Positions 31,763 to 41,115 are shown, counted from the stretch's first letter. The stretch is DNA of 46,362 bases from an uncultured Clostridia bacterium (GCA_945949395.1 CAMFEK010000010.1:1-46362); one strand, 5' to 3'. Made by a program: numbers and translations. Notes: generated by a model not told the origin, from the sequence alone.

Positions 31763-32555
31763 AACATTCTCGCAACAGTTGTTCCAAACGCTGAAAAACG
31801 CCCTTTTCCGCGTTGGAGGGAACGACGTTCGGAATCTTTTCCTTGAGCGGCGGATATGCGTTTGCCGTCACGTAAGGGTATCCGCATTCCAAAAGCATTT
31901 CGTAGTCGTTCATGTGATCGCCGAACGCCATGCACTCCTCTTTTTTCAGGGAGAGCGCCTTTCGTATCTGAATCATGGCGACGCCCTTATGCACGTCGGG
32001 GGCGGAAACGTCCAACCATTCGCGCCCGGAAACGACGGTTCGCAGATGGGGGAGCTGTTTGCAGATCTCTTCCGCGTGGATATCGGCTCTCGCCGTCCTG
32101 TCAAACACGGCGATCTTGCAACAGTTTTCCTTCCCGATCACGCCTTCGAGCGCCTTCACCTTTTTTAAGTTGGTATAAGCCGCCCTCGTCAAATCATAAA
32201 AGGGTTGCTCTTTGGAATCGGTGTAGGCGTTTTTCTCGCAACAGAGCACGGGAATCGCCCATTCCGTTTTTTTTGCGACTTCGATCGCGCCGCGAATATG
32301 CTCCCGTTCGATGGGCAGGGAAAAGATCGTCTCGTCGCGAAATTTCACCAAGGCGCCGTTTTCGGCAATAAAGACCACCTTGTCGGCAACCGGTTTGAAG
32401 AGTTTTTTTAAGTTGGCGTACTGTCTGCCGCTCGCGGGGGCAAACAGGATTCCTTTTTCGTACAGTCTTTCAATGAAAGAGAAAGTTTCTTCGGGGAGCT
32501 TGTGCTCCCCGTCCAGGAGCGTTCCGTCAAGGTCGCTCGCTATAAATTTTATCAT
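31761..32555 (-). CDS. Cof-type HAD-IIB family hydrolase
   Basis: 264 aa. HAD motif I is ASDLDGTLLD with nucleophile D8 and D10. A Cof-type cap covers about 85-190. The motif IV region GDHMNDYEML and the KGVAMIQIRKAL stretch (motif III lysine) complete the site. Such enzymes dephosphorylate sugar phosphates, nucleotides or flavin phosphates; the substrate is not predictable. AAGAGGA precedes the ATG. It follows the MDR gene by 10 bp and should share its promoter. Confidence 0.9.
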   Translation of the reverse strand: MIKFIASDLDGTLLDGEHKLPEETFSFIERLYEKGILFAPASGRQYANLKKLFKPVADKVVFIAENGALVKFRDETIFSLPIEREHIRGAIEVAKKTEWAIPVLCCEKNAYTDSKEQPFYDLTRAAYTNLKKVKALEGVIGKENCCKIAVFDRTARADIHAEEICKQLPHLRTVVSGREWLDVSAPDVHKGVAMIQIRKALSLKKEECMAFGDHMNDYEMLLECGYPYVTANAYPPLKEKIPNVVPSNAEKGVFQRLEQLLREC

Positions 32556-32565
32556 AGGTTTCCTC

Positions 32566-33567
32566 TTAGCCGATCTTCACGATTTCCACGTGGTATTTTT
32601 CGTCTGATTGCGCAAAACGCTCGTAAGAGGCGTTCACGGTGTCAAAATTTTCATACGTCTTGTCGATTTTGGAAAAATCGATCACGTGATTTGCCAAAAT
32701 GCCGAGCGCGGTGTGTTCGTAGCCGAACCCGGAATAAATGCCGCTGATCGTCAACGATTTTCCGGTCAGCAGGGCGGAATCGATGGGCCAGCTTCTGTCC
32801 GGCGTGCCGGCAAACACGACGTTTGCGGCGTGTTCGACGAGACCGATGGCGACCGAGGGCGAAGTGCGGTTCATGGAATTGCAGTAGATGGCGCTGTTGC
32901 AATATTTTCCGCCCGTAATGCGGAAAACGTTCTCCTCTAACGACTCGCTCGTTTCATAAGCGTAAAAGATGCCGAGGCTCTTTGCCGCCTTCACTTTTTC
33001 GGCGGATGAGGTGATCAGCACGGGAACGATCTTGTAATAGAGCAAGAGCTGGCAGATGATGAGGCTCATCGTGTCCTCGCCGCAGACGAGTACGAAATCT
33101 CCCTCTTCGGCTTTGGACTCTTCGATCACGCCTTCGGCGATGGCGATAAGTCCCATAAAGAGGGCGTCCTCTTCTTTGACGGAAGGGGGAATATGAAAGA
33201 TCTCGTCCTGCTTTACGTAGACGAAATCCCGCATCAAGCCGTGATGATGCACGCCCAAGGTCGTGGGGCGTTTTTCTTCGTCGCGGTAAAAGGAGCGTAA
33301 AATGACCTTTTCGTTGCGCTTAAAATGGTATTGAAAGGAACTGTTTCCCTTTTCGTCCACGCCGTAGCCTTCGCATACGGTGCCGATGGCGAATCTGCCG
33401 GGAATAAAGGGATAGGAGTGGGCGACTCTCTCGTCGTAGATCAAAAGGTCGGAAGGGGTCAAAAGAACCTTATCCACCTTGACGCGGATCTCGCGGTCGA
33501 CGGGTTGTCTGCCCGATACGGTTGCAAGTTTCAACGAGTTTTTGGTAATGAGCTGCCAGTATTTCAT
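32566..33567 (-). CDS. Medium-chain dehydrogenase/reductase-like protein without zinc motifs
   Basis: 333 aa from the ATG at 33567 with a strong TGGAGGAAGG in front; a longer frame adds 20 unlikely residues. GroES-like N-terminal domain (about 20-130), then a Rossmann-like domain. The catalytic zinc signature is gone: where Zn-ADHs have C-G-x-C-H and GHE, this has LLTPSDLL and PGRFAIG. The nucleotide loop is also odd (VCGEDTMS rather than GxGxxG). The HHHGLMRDFV stretch recalls the TarJ-type alcohol dehydrogenases of teichoic-acid synthesis, but only loosely. Substrate unknown. First gene of a two-gene operon with the HAD hydrolase. Confidence 0.75.
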   Translation of the reverse strand: MKYWQLITKNSLKLATVSGRQPVDREIRVKVDKVLLTPSDLLIYDERVAHSYPFIPGRFAIGTVCEGYGVDEKGNSSFQYHFKRNEKVILRSFYRDEEKRPTTLGVHHHGLMRDFVYVKQDEIFHIPPSVKEEDALFMGLIAIAEGVIEESKAEEGDFVLVCGEDTMSLIICQLLLYYKIVPVLITSSAEKVKAAKSLGIFYAYETSESLEENVFRITGGKYCNSAIYCNSMNRTSPSVAIGLVEHAANVVFAGTPDRSWPIDSALLTGKSLTISGIYSGFGYEHTALGILANHVIDFSKIDKTYENFDTVNASYERFAQSDEKYHVEIVKIG

Positions 33568-33598
33568 GTCCTTCCTCCAAGAAATGTTTCCGCTTATT

Positions 33599-33627
33599 AG
33601 TATACCCCGATTTGCTCTTTTTGGCAA
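33599..33627 (-). promoter_or_regulatory. Sigma-A-type promoter of the MDR-HAD operon
   Basis: On the minus strand TTGCCA (33627-33622) and TATACT (33604-33599) with a 17-bp spacer. Confidence 0.75.
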
Positions 33628-33695
33628 GAGAAAATATCTCTTCCCGATAAATTTTCCCGCAAAAATAGTTTTTTGCGGAAAGCGAGTAAAAATAG

Positions 33696-33724
33696 TTGAC
33701 TTGCAGGGGAAAAGGTCTTATAAT
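33696..33724 (+). promoter_or_regulatory. Sigma-A-type promoter of rpmE
   Basis: TTGACT (33696-33701), 17-bp spacer and a perfect TATAAT (33719-33724). Confidence 0.85.
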
Positions 33725-33767
33725 AGGAAAGAAGTGTTGGAAGCACTAATAATAGCGAGGTATAAGT

Positions 33768-33971
33768 ATGAAAGCTGAGATACATCCCAAATATCATGAA
33801 GTAACAGTTGTCTGTGCTTGCGGCGCTACTTTCAAAACGGGTTCCACCAAACCCGACGACGTTTTGAAAGTCGATATCTGCAGCAAGTGCCATCCCTTCT
33901 TTACCGGCAAACAGAAATTGGTTGATACCGGTGGACGCGTTGATAAATTCAAGAAAAAGTACGGAATTTAA
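33768..33971 (+). CDS. rpmE: 50S ribosomal protein L31, zinc form
   Basis: 67 aa. The N terminus [16 protein letters not shown] is typical. Zinc ligands C16, C18, C38 and C41 are present, so this is the C+ form used when zinc is sufficient. It binds the 50S subunit at the central protuberance. It has its own promoter and a strong terminator, so it is mostly transcribed alone. Confidence 0.97.
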   Translation: MKAEIHPKYHEVTVVCACGATFKTGSTKPDDVLKVDICSKCHPFFTGKQKLVDTGGRVDKFKKKYGI

Positions 33972-33985
33972 CATCGGAACAAACT

Positions 33986-34025
33986 CAGCTTCAAGCGTTT
34001 TTATGCCCTTGAAGCTGTTTTTTTT
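33986..34025 (+). terminator. Rho-independent terminator of rpmE
   Basis: CAGCTTCAAG (33986-33995) and CTTGAAGCTG (34008-34017) form a perfect 10-bp stem followed by eight T. Confidence 0.92.
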
Positions 34026-34061
34026 AGAATACTTTCCCCGAACAGGAGTTATCACATAAAA

Positions 34062-35930
34062 ATGGAAGAAAAGAAATGTAACAAAACAATGACGTATATC
34101 GGCGGACAAGCCGTTTTGGAAGGGGTGATGATGCGCGGCAAAACCGCCATGGCGACCGCCGTGCGCGATCCGGACGGCGTCATTCAAATCGAGGCGGTTC
34201 GCGTCAAGCCGCCCGAAAAGAAAAGCAAGTTTTCCCGCTTGCCCTTCGTCCGCGGCGTATACAGCTTTCTCGATTCGCTCATCGGCGGCAGTAAGGTTTT
34301 GATGCGCTCTGCCGAAGTGCTCGGCGGCGAGGAGGCGGAAGAGCCTTCCAAGACGGAAAAATGGCTGGCGGAAAAGCTCCACGTCGATCCCATGACCGTG
34401 CTCTCCACGGTATCCATGATCCTCGGGCTCCTGCTCGCGCTCGCGCTCTTTTTCTTTTTGCCCGTGGCGATTACAGGATTTTTCTCCTCGCTCGCGCCCG
34501 AAGTCATTCCGACCGGCGGTATCTTATACAATCTCATCTCCGGTCTCATCCGCATCGTCATTTTTATTCTCTACATCGCGCTCACATCTCTCATGAAGGA
34601 GATGCGCCGTACCTATATGTATCACGGCGCGGAGCATAAGACCATTTCCTGCTACGAATACGGCATGCCCTTGACGGTGGAGAACGTGAAAAAATGCACC
34701 CGCGTGCACGACCGTTGCGGAACGACCTTTTTGTTCCTCGTCATGGTGGTGAGTATCCTCATCTTTGCCCTGATCACGGCTGTCATTCGCGCCATTCCCG
34801 TCGTGGGGGACTTCTTCAACGAGACGGGCGGCAGCGCGCTGCACAAGATTTCGGCAAACCTCATCATGTTCCTCATTCACGTCGTATTCTTGCCGTTGGT
34901 GGCGGGTACCTCGTACGAGGTGCTGCGCCTGCTCGCGAGGAGTCAGGCAAAATGGCTCGTCATCTTCAAGGCGCCCGGGCTCGCCCTTCAGCGCCTCACC
35001 ACCCGCGAGCCGGACGACGATATGATAGAATGTGCCATCGCGGCGTTTGAAAAGGTTTTGGCGATGGATGCCGATCCCGCCATTCCCGAATGTTATTTCC
35101 CCCTTCCCGAACAGAGCGGCGAACTGCTCGCCCGCCTGCGTAAAACGTTTGCCCAAAGCGGCATCGAAGAGGAAGAGGCGGACTGGATCGTCAGCATGAC
35201 GATGGGAATTTCCCGTTCGGAACTTTCGCAGCAGCGTCTGATCGATAAGAATCACGTCGAAAAGATCAATCGTATCGTGGCGGAACGCCTCACGGGCAGA
35301 CCGCTTTGGTATATCATGGGCGACGCCTCCTTCTGCGGTTATCCCATCAAGGTGGACGAGCGCGTGCTCATCCCCCGTCCCGAAACGGAGGAGCTGGTGG
35401 AGTATGCGGGCAAACTCGTCACGGAAAAGACGAAAAAGGCGCTCGATCTGTGCACGGGCAGCGGCGCTATCGCCATCGCTTTCAAAAAACGGCTCAAAGA
35501 GGGGCAGGAAGTGGAAGTGACGGCGAGCGATATCAGCGAGGACGCCCTTTCCCTCGCGCGCGAAAACGCCGAGGCGAACGGCGCGGAGATCAATTTTATT
35601 CACTCCGATCTGTTTGAACGGGTCAAGGGCAAGTTCGATCTCATTTTGTCCAACCCGCCCTATATCAAGACGGAAGAGATTGCAACCCTCCAGCGGGAAG
35701 TGAAAGATTTCGAGCCGAAAATCGCCCTCGACGGCGGAGCGGACGGGTTGGAACTCTATCGCCGCATCGCAAAGGACGCGCCCGCGCATTTGAATAAGGG
35801 GGGCATCCTCTTGATGGAATGCGGCATGGGGCAGGCGCAGGATATCGTAAAACTTTTTTCCGCGTGCGAAAGCAAAGAGGTCATTTGTGACCTTAACGGC
35901 GTGGAGCGTTTTGTAAAGGTGGTTTTTTAA
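34062..35930 (+). CDS. prmC: DUF1385 membrane domain fused to release-factor glutamine methyltransferase PrmC
   Basis: 622 aa, about twice the size of PrmC. Residues 1-340 are a DUF1385/YqhQ domain: [13 protein letters not shown] at 14-26, several membrane segments between about 110 and 290, YHGAEHKTI, and the closing [12 protein letters not shown]. Residues 345-622 are a complete PrmC: N-terminal helical domain, [12 protein letters not shown] loop [12 protein letters not shown], and catalytic NPPY at 531-534. PrmC methylates the GGQ glutamine of release factors; prfA, its substrate, is the next gene. DUF1385 and prmC are usually separate neighbours in Bacillota. The frame is continuous with no stop at the junction. 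Confidence 0.92.
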   Translation: MEEKKCNKTMTYIGGQAVLEGVMMRGKTAMATAVRDPDGVIQIEAVRVKPPEKKSKFSRLPFVRGVYSFLDSLIGGSKVLMRSAEVLGGEEAEEPSKTEKWLAEKLHVDPMTVLSTVSMILGLLLALALFFFLPVAITGFFSSLAPEVIPTGGILYNLISGLIRIVIFILYIALTSLMKEMRRTYMYHGAEHKTISCYEYGMPLTVENVKKCTRVHDRCGTTFLFLVMVVSILIFALITAVIRAIPVVGDFFNETGGSALHKISANLIMFLIHVVFLPLVAGTSYEVLRLLARSQAKWLVIFKAPGLALQRLTTREPDDDMIECAIAAFEKVLAMDADPAIPECYFPLPEQSGELLARLRKTFAQSGIEEEEADWIVSMTMGISRSELSQQRLIDKNHVEKINRIVAERLTGRPLWYIMGDASFCGYPIKVDERVLIPRPETEELVEYAGKLVTEKTKKALDLCTGSGAIAIAFKKRLKEGQEVEVTASDISEDALSLARENAEANGAEINFIHSDLFERVKGKFDLILSNPPYIKTEEIATLQREVKDFEPKIALDGGADGLELYRRIAKDAPAHLNKGGILLMECGMGQAQDIVKLFSACESKEVICDLNGVERFVKVVF

Positions 35931-35931
35931 T

Positions 35932-37008
35932 ATGCTGAAGCGTTTGGACGACATTTTGAACCGTTATCACAGCTTGACGGCGTCTCTTTCGGACCCCGCC
36001 GTCATCGCGGATATGAGCGAGTGGACGAAACTTTCCAAGGAACATTCGGACATCGAGGATATCGCCTTGAAGTACGAGGAATATCTCCGCGTGCAAAAGG
36101 AGATGCAGGACGCGTTCGCGTCTTCGGAGGGGGAAACGGACGCGGAAATGAAGGAGCTCCTTTTAGAAGAGGCGTATTCCTGCAAGGATCAACTCGTTTC
36201 CATCAAAGACGAACTCAAAATCTTATTGCTCCCCAAGGATAAAAACGACGAGCGAAACTGTATTTTGGAAATTCGCGCGGGCGTGGGCGGCGAGGAAGCC
36301 GCGCTCTTTGCGTCCGAGCTCTATCGTATGTATCAAGGGTATTGCGATCATCACCGCTTAAAATATACCGTGGACGACGAAAACCGCACGGAACTCGGCG
36401 GCATCAAGGAAATTTCCGTCACCATTTCGGGAAAGGACGCCTATAAACAGCTCAAGTACGAGAGCGGCGTGCACCGCGTTCAGCGCGTGCCCGAAACGGA
36501 AACGTCCGGGCGCATTCATACGTCGGCGGTATCCGTCGCCGTCATGCCCGAGGCGGAGGAGGTGGACGTAAAGATCGACGAAAAGGATATCCGCATCGAT
36601 ATCTATCATTCGGGCGGCGCAGGCGGTCAGAACGTGAATAAGGTCGCGTCCGCCGTTCGCATCACGCACTATCCCACGGGCATCGTGGTGCAGTGCCAAA
36701 ATGAGCGCAGTCAGTTGCAGAATAAGGAAATGGCGTTTACCTATCTGCGCGCCAAACTGTACGATTATTATAATTCGCAAAACCGTTCGGAATACGACGC
36801 CAACCGCAAGAGCCTGATCGGCAGCGGGGACAGAAGCGCCAAAATCAGAACGTATAACTTCCCGCAGGGGAGAGTGACCGATCACAGAATCGGGCTTTCC
36901 CTCTTCAATATCGACGCCTTTATGATGGGCGATATCGGAGAAATGATAGAGGCGCTCTCCCTCGCCGACAGAGAAGCGCAGCTTGCGGGCAGTGACGACG
37001 AGGAGTAA
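35932..37008 (+). CDS. prfA: Peptide chain release factor 1
   Basis: 358 aa. The peptidyl-hydrolysis motif GGQ is at 231-233 ([11 protein letters not shown]). The stop-codon recognition region lies at about 180-195 and contains [10 protein letters not shown], in which PET is the RF1 tripeptide-type motif. It terminates at UAA and UAG. The start is one base after the PrmC stop, with AAAGGTGG inside the prmC end as ribosome site. PrmC is expected to methylate Q233. Confidence 0.97.
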   Translation: MLKRLDDILNRYHSLTASLSDPAVIADMSEWTKLSKEHSDIEDIALKYEEYLRVQKEMQDAFASSEGETDAEMKELLLEEAYSCKDQLVSIKDELKILLLPKDKNDERNCILEIRAGVGGEEAALFASELYRMYQGYCDHHRLKYTVDDENRTELGGIKEISVTISGKDAYKQLKYESGVHRVQRVPETETSGRIHTSAVSVAVMPEAEEVDVKIDEKDIRIDIYHSGGAGGQNVNKVASAVRITHYPTGIVVQCQNERSQLQNKEMAFTYLRAKLYDYYNSQNRSEYDANRKSLIGSGDRSAKIRTYNFPQGRVTDHRIGLSLFNIDAFMMGDIGEMIEALSLADREAQLAGSDDEE

Positions 37009-37052
37009 AAAACAGCTCACTTCCATCGCGAAGTGAGCTGTTAGATTTTTTT
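37006..37052. terminator. Terminator between prfA and the convergent repeat protein gene
   Basis: CAGCTCACTTC (37013-37023) and GAAGTGAGCTG (37030-37040) form an 11-bp perfect stem, with TTAGATTTTTTT to the right and an A tract to the left, so it can serve both strands. Confidence 0.88.
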
Positions 37053-37054
37053 AT

Positions 37055-38695
37055 TCAATTTTCCGTCGCGTAGGAGATGATCACACCCGTGGGGAAGGCG
37101 TCGTCGCTCTTCGTCACGTTCGTCCATTCCTCTTCCGTTCCCGCAAAGACGACGTTTGTCAGAGCGGATAGGCGGAAGGCGGAATCCTGTATCTGCCGTA
37201 AGGTGGCGGGCAAGGTGATCGAGCGCAGGGAATCGCAATGGTAAAACGCTTCCATGCCGATCATTTCAAGCGAGGAGGAGAGCGTCACGCTGCTTAAGGA
37301 AGAGCAAGCGTTAAAGGTTCCGCTCTCGATGATTTTCACGCCCTCGGGTATCACGATGCCCGTCAAGGAGGTGCACGCGAGGAAACAGCTCTTTCCGATT
37401 TCCCTCACGGTGGAGGGAATCGTGAAGTTCGTTAAACTGCTGCAATTGAGGAACAGGGCTTCGGGGAGAGAGGTGATCCCTTCGGGCAGACTTGCGCTCT
37501 TCAAGGCGGTACAGCCGCGGAAGGAGCCTTCTTCTATCGTTACGAGGTTGGAGGACAGGATAACCGTTTCCATTCTCGTATTGTTCTGCAATACGCTGTT
37601 TTTCATCGCCGTCACGGGATAATCGTCGTAAACGGATGGCATAACGAGCTCCGCTTCCGTGCCCCTGTAGGCGATCGCGGTGTAGGTATAATCGGGATAA
37701 CTTCCTTCCAGTTGGAATTTGAATCCGTTCACGTACTCGGCGACGCCGCATACCGAGCAGGTGCCGTCCGCAAACGCGTGATAGCCGATGGGGGAGGTCG
37801 TCGTCCTCGTCAGAACGGCTTGACAGCGGGAACATACCGTTTCCCTTCGCCCTTCCTTGGTACAGCTCTTTTCCACGGTCACGAGCTGTTCGGCGTGTCC
37901 TTTCGCTCGCTCCGTCACGACCGTCTCCACTTGCTGACAGACGGTACAGGTCTTCGTCTCCTTTCCGTCTTCCGTACAGGTCGCCGCGACGGCGGTCACG
38001 TACCAGGAGTGCCCGATCTTGGGCAATTCCGTAATTTCCGTCTTGCCGCAGGTTCTGCATTCCTTTTTCTCGTATCCCGCGGCGGAGCAGGTGGCGTTCA
38101 CCGTCGTTTCCTTCCAGTCGTGCCCCTTCGCCGTAACGATTTCCGTATAGGCGTGTCCGGGGTAGTTCTCGTCGCATACCGTGCAGGTATACGCGATCTC
38201 TCCGTCCTCCGTGCAAGTAACTTGTTTGAGGATCTCTTGCGTGTAAACGTGTCCCTTCGCCTGTACGACGTCGCTTTTATAGCTCTTTTGGCACTTGGTG
38301 CAAACGTGCAATATGTATCCGTCCTCCGTGCAGGACACCCCCACCGCCTCGGCGGTGTATTCGTGCCCCGTCGGGTCGGTAAAATCTCGGATATACATAT
38401 CGCCGCAGTCGCAGACGTAAGTGGTGAATCCGCTGTCCTCGCAGGTGGGTTGGGTGATCTCCGTGCGATATACGTGCTCGTGCCAGGTCTCCGCTCGATA
38501 AAAGGCGATCAAAAAGAATCCCACGCCGAGGAGGGCAATCAGGAAAAATATCAAGAGGAGAATCCACCATCGGCTCTTCTCTTCTTTTTCCTCGACTTTC
38601 TGATAGTTCCCCCCGTATTCGCCCGTGTTGTCGTCGTAAACGTCGTACGAATCCTTTGTCTCAGGTTGTTGCTTTTGGGAATATTTTTTCGGCAT
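37055..38695 (-). CDS. Single-pass membrane protein with Cys-pair repeats and BspA-type leucine-rich repeats
   Basis: 546 aa. A charged, acidic N-terminal segment (1-42) precedes one membrane helix (about 43-66), so the N terminus is probably cytoplasmic and the rest outside. Residues about 72-325 hold six and a half repeats of about 38 residues, each with a pattern T-C-x-x-x-G, then C-x-x-C, then G-H. Residues about 345-546 hold LRR_5/BspA-type repeats (SLPEGITSLPEALFLNCSSL, VIPEGVKIIESGTFNACSSL). Such proteins are typical of surface or adhesive proteins of gut Clostridia; the partner is unknown. AAAGGAG lies 12 bases before the ATG. Confidence 0.82.
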   Translation of the reverse strand: MPKKYSQKQQPETKDSYDVYDDNTGEYGGNYQKVEEKEEKSRWWILLLIFFLIALLGVGFFLIAFYRAETWHEHVYRTEITQPTCEDSGFTTYVCDCGDMYIRDFTDPTGHEYTAEAVGVSCTEDGYILHVCTKCQKSYKSDVVQAKGHVYTQEILKQVTCTEDGEIAYTCTVCDENYPGHAYTEIVTAKGHDWKETTVNATCSAAGYEKKECRTCGKTEITELPKIGHSWYVTAVAATCTEDGKETKTCTVCQQVETVVTERAKGHAEQLVTVEKSCTKEGRRETVCSRCQAVLTRTTTSPIGYHAFADGTCSVCGVAEYVNGFKFQLEGSYPDYTYTAIAYRGTEAELVMPSVYDDYPVTAMKNSVLQNNTRMETVILSSNLVTIEEGSFRGCTALKSASLPEGITSLPEALFLNCSSLTNFTIPSTVREIGKSCFLACTSLTGIVIPEGVKIIESGTFNACSSLSSVTLSSSLEMIGMEAFYHCDSLRSITLPATLRQIQDSAFRLSALTNVVFAGTEEEWTNVTKSDDAFPTGVIISYATEN

Positions 38696-38734
38696 GAAAA
38701 AAGCAATCTCCTTTCTGCTCTTTTTTTTGGTTTC

Positions 38735-38763
38735 ATTTTATCCCTTTTCGGGCGCGATGTCAA
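38735..38763 (-). promoter_or_regulatory. Sigma-A-type promoter of the repeat-protein gene
   Basis: On the minus strand a perfect TTGACA (38763-38758) and TAAAAT (38740-38735), 17-bp spacer. Confidence 0.8.
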
Positions 38764-38929
38764 CTTAAAGAAAGAAAAAATAGGCAAAGAACGGTTAATC
38801 TTTTTTATTTTACTTGATTTTTTTGCGAAAATTGAGTAGAATAGAAATACAAAAACCATAGTAGTTTATTTGTCAATAGGTTTTGCAAAAATTTTGTATC
38901 AAAAACCCAAATATTTTTTCAAAAAAGTA

Positions 38930-38958
38930 TTGAAATCCCTTGAAAAACTTGCTAAAAT
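38930..38958 (+). promoter_or_regulatory. Sigma-A-type promoter of the small P-loop gene
   Basis: TTGAAA (38930-38935) and TAAAAT (38953-38958), 17-bp spacer. Confidence 0.75.
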
Positions 38959-38997
38959 AGAATCAGAGAAAAAAACGATTCAAGGAGGATCAATTTC

Positions 38998-39405
38998 ATG
39001 ATAAATATTATCGGGGGACCGAAAGGAACAGGCAAAACCAAAATGATCATCGATTCTGCGAATGCGTCGGTTGCTACGGCAAGCGGAAACGTGGTGTTCG
39101 TTACGGATACCAACCGTTATATGTATGAGCTCAATCGCAACGTAAAGGTCATCAACGTAAAGGATTATAAAATTGCCGGTGAAGAAGCGCTGTGCGGATT
39201 CATCAGAGGTATCATTGCAGGCAACCGCGATATCGAGAATATCTACATAGACGGTTGCGCGAGAATCGCGGGCAAAGACCTTTCCGAGATGGCGGCATTC
39301 TTCTATATGCTCGATAAGGTATCGGAAGATTGCAATATGAAGATCACTTTGACTTGCAGCAGCGAGCTTTCCGAACTGCCCCCGTTTGTAGCGAAGTATC
39401 TTTGA
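38998..39405 (+). CDS. Small P-loop protein of unknown function
   Basis: 135 aa. A Walker A loop GGPKGTGKTK starts at residue 6. A hydrophobic strand ending in Asp (NIYIDGCARI, about 81-90) could be a Walker B, and a last strand ITLTCSSE could hold a sensor. The layout suggests a minimal RecA-like nucleotide-binding core with no extra domain. AAGGAGG is a strong ribosome site, and the gene has its own promoter and terminator. I do not recognise the family beyond having seen similar short proteins in Clostridia. Binding of ATP is probable; hydrolysis and role are unknown. Confidence 0.75.
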   Translation: MINIIGGPKGTGKTKMIIDSANASVATASGNVVFVTDTNRYMYELNRNVKVINVKDYKIAGEEALCGFIRGIIAGNRDIENIYIDGCARIAGKDLSEMAAFFYMLDKVSEDCNMKITLTCSSELSELPPFVAKYL

Positions 39406-39427
39406 TATTCTATAAAGTTGAATGTAT

Positions 39428-39461
39428 GATCCCGGACAAATAATCTTGTTCGGGATCTTTT
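39428..39461 (+). terminator. Terminator of the small P-loop gene, in the thrC leader
   Basis: GATCCCGGACAA (39428-39439) pairs with TTGTTCGGGATC (39446-39457) with one G-T wobble, followed by TTTT. It ends 33 bases before the thrC start, so thrC may depend on read-through; no separate thrC promoter was found. Confidence 0.75.
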
Positions 39462-39493
39462 GCGATATCAGACAATATTTAAGGAGAAACATC

Positions 39494-41014
39494 ATGTATT
39501 TTTTAAGCACGCGCGGCGATGAAAGAGTAACGGGCGCACAAGCTATCGTGCAGGGACTTGCCAAGGACGGAGGGCTCTTCGTGCCCGAAACCTTCCCGCA
39601 GGTAACGAAGGAAGAATTTGACAAGATGCTCACCATGAGCTATCCCGAGCGGGCTGCCTTCGTCCTGCATAAGTATCTCGACGATTACGATTACGACGGA
39701 CTTTTGGAGGCGACGCAAAAGGCGTACGGAAAGTTCGACGGACCCGATCCCGCGCCCCTCGTTCGCATCGACGACGATAAGTATATCCTCGAGCTCTTCC
39801 ACGGTCCCACCTGCGCCTTCAAGGATATGGCGCTCACCGTCCTTCCCTATCTGTTGCGGAAGGGCTGCGATATCTGCGGCATCAAGGAGCAGATCCTCAT
39901 TCTCGTCGCCACCTCCGGCGATACGGGCAAAGCCGCTCTCGAGGGTTTCAAGGACGCGGACGGCATCAAGATCATGGTGTTCTATCCCGACGAAGGCGTC
40001 TCCAAGATGCAGAAACTTCAGATGTGCACGCAGGAGGGGGACAACGTGAACGTCCTCGCCGTATCCGGCAACTTCGACGACTGTCAGTCCGCCGTCAAGA
40101 AGATCTTCGCGAACAAGGAGTACAACGAACTCTTGAAGGAAAAGGGCGTTCTGCTCTCCTCCGCGAACTCCATCAACTTCGGACGCCTCGCGCCGCAGAT
40201 CGTATACTACTTCTCTTCCTATCTCGATCTCGTCACGTCCGATCAGATCAAGTTCGGCGATAAGGTGGATTTCACCGTGCCTACGGGGAATTTCGGCGAT
40301 ATCCTCGCCGCCTATTACGCCAAGAAGATGGGACTTCCCGTCGGCAAGCTCGTGTGCGCGTCCAACAAGAACAATATCCTCACGGATTTCTTGAACGACG
40401 GCGTATACGACACCAAGAGAAATTTCTTCAAGACGATGTCTCCTTCCATGGATATTCTCATCTCGTCCAACCTCGAAAGACTTCTCTACGAGGTCAGCGG
40501 CAGAAACGCCGCGCTCACCAAGGAGAGAATGGAAAGCCTCTCCAAGGATAAGCGCTACGAAGTGACCAAAGAAGAGATCGCCGCCATCAAGGAGGAGTTC
40601 GCCGCGGGCTGCACCAACGAGGACGATACCGTGGAGTGTATCTACGAGTTCTTCGAAGAGAACGGCTATCCCATGGACACGCATACGGGCGTCGCCATGA
40701 ACGTGGCGCTGAAGTATCTCGAAAAGAAGCCGATCGACGACGAATCGCCCATGGTGGTCGTCTCCACCGCGTCTCCCTATAAGTTCCCGCAGGACGTGCT
40801 CTACGCCATCACGGGCAACGACGTAAAGGATTCCTTCAAGGGCGTCAAGCGCCTGCACGCGGCGACGGCTATGGAGATTCCCAAGAGCCTCATGGAACTT
40901 CGCTACAAGGAAGTTCGTTTCAAGAACGTTTCCAAGCCTGAAAAGCTCTTTAACGAGGTCGTAAAATTCGTCGATTTCGGCACGGAAGCTTTCTTAAAAC
41001 CTAAAAAAGCGTAA
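39494..41014 (+). CDS. thrC: Threonine synthase
   Basis: 506 aa, the long class-II type (about 500 aa). It begins MYFLSTRGDERVTGAQAIVQ. The PLP lysine is K110 in GPTCAFKDMAL, with the phosphate-binding region ATSGDTGKAALEGF and FYPDEGVSKMQKLQM. It converts O-phosphohomoserine to threonine. The ATG at 39494 has AAGGAGAAAC in front; the in-frame upstream ATG lies before the terminator and would add 24 atypical residues. No T-box or threonine attenuator was seen. No other thr gene is nearby. Confidence 0.96.
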   Translation: MYFLSTRGDERVTGAQAIVQGLAKDGGLFVPETFPQVTKEEFDKMLTMSYPERAAFVLHKYLDDYDYDGLLEATQKAYGKFDGPDPAPLVRIDDDKYILELFHGPTCAFKDMALTVLPYLLRKGCDICGIKEQILILVATSGDTGKAALEGFKDADGIKIMVFYPDEGVSKMQKLQMCTQEGDNVNVLAVSGNFDDCQSAVKKIFANKEYNELLKEKGVLLSSANSINFGRLAPQIVYYFSSYLDLVTSDQIKFGDKVDFTVPTGNFGDILAAYYAKKMGLPVGKLVCASNKNNILTDFLNDGVYDTKRNFFKTMSPSMDILISSNLERLLYEVSGRNAALTKERMESLSKDKRYEVTKEEIAAIKEEFAAGCTNEDDTVECIYEFFEENGYPMDTHTGVAMNVALKYLEKKPIDDESPMVVVSTASPYKFPQDVLYAITGNDVKDSFKGVKRLHAATAMEIPKSLMELRYKEVRFKNVSKPEKLFNEVVKFVDFGTEAFLKPKKA

Positions 41015-41038
41015 AAAAGTCCTTCGGGACTTTTTTTT
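41013..41038 (+). terminator. Rho-independent terminator of thrC
   Basis: AAAAAAGTCC and GGACTTTTTT form a stem around a TTCG tetraloop, ending in eight T. It begins inside the stop codon. Confidence 0.9.
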
Positions 41039-41115
41039 CATCATTCCCTCTCAAATTTTGGAAAAAGTGAGAAAAAACGCCTTTCTCAAACGATTATATT
41101 GTGCAACGAGAAAAG

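Larger units (their letters stand above)
38696..38997. other. AT-rich intergenic region with divergent promoters
   Basis: These 302 bases hold no credible gene. They carry a minus-strand promoter for the repeat protein and a plus-strand promoter for the P-loop protein; the rest is A/T-rich with no clear hairpin. Confidence 0.7.

Noticed and set aside
34524..35954. 476-codon minus-strand open frame across DUF1385-PrmC
   Set aside because: Antisense to conserved motifs on the plus strand; no start signal or recognisable protein.
39406..39493. T-box or threonine attenuator before thrC
   Set aside because: Only the terminator of the previous gene is present; no specifier or antiterminator elements and too little room.
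39503..40858. 451-codon minus-strand open frame across thrC
   Set aside because: Shadow of threonine synthase; no ribosome site and no family resemblance.
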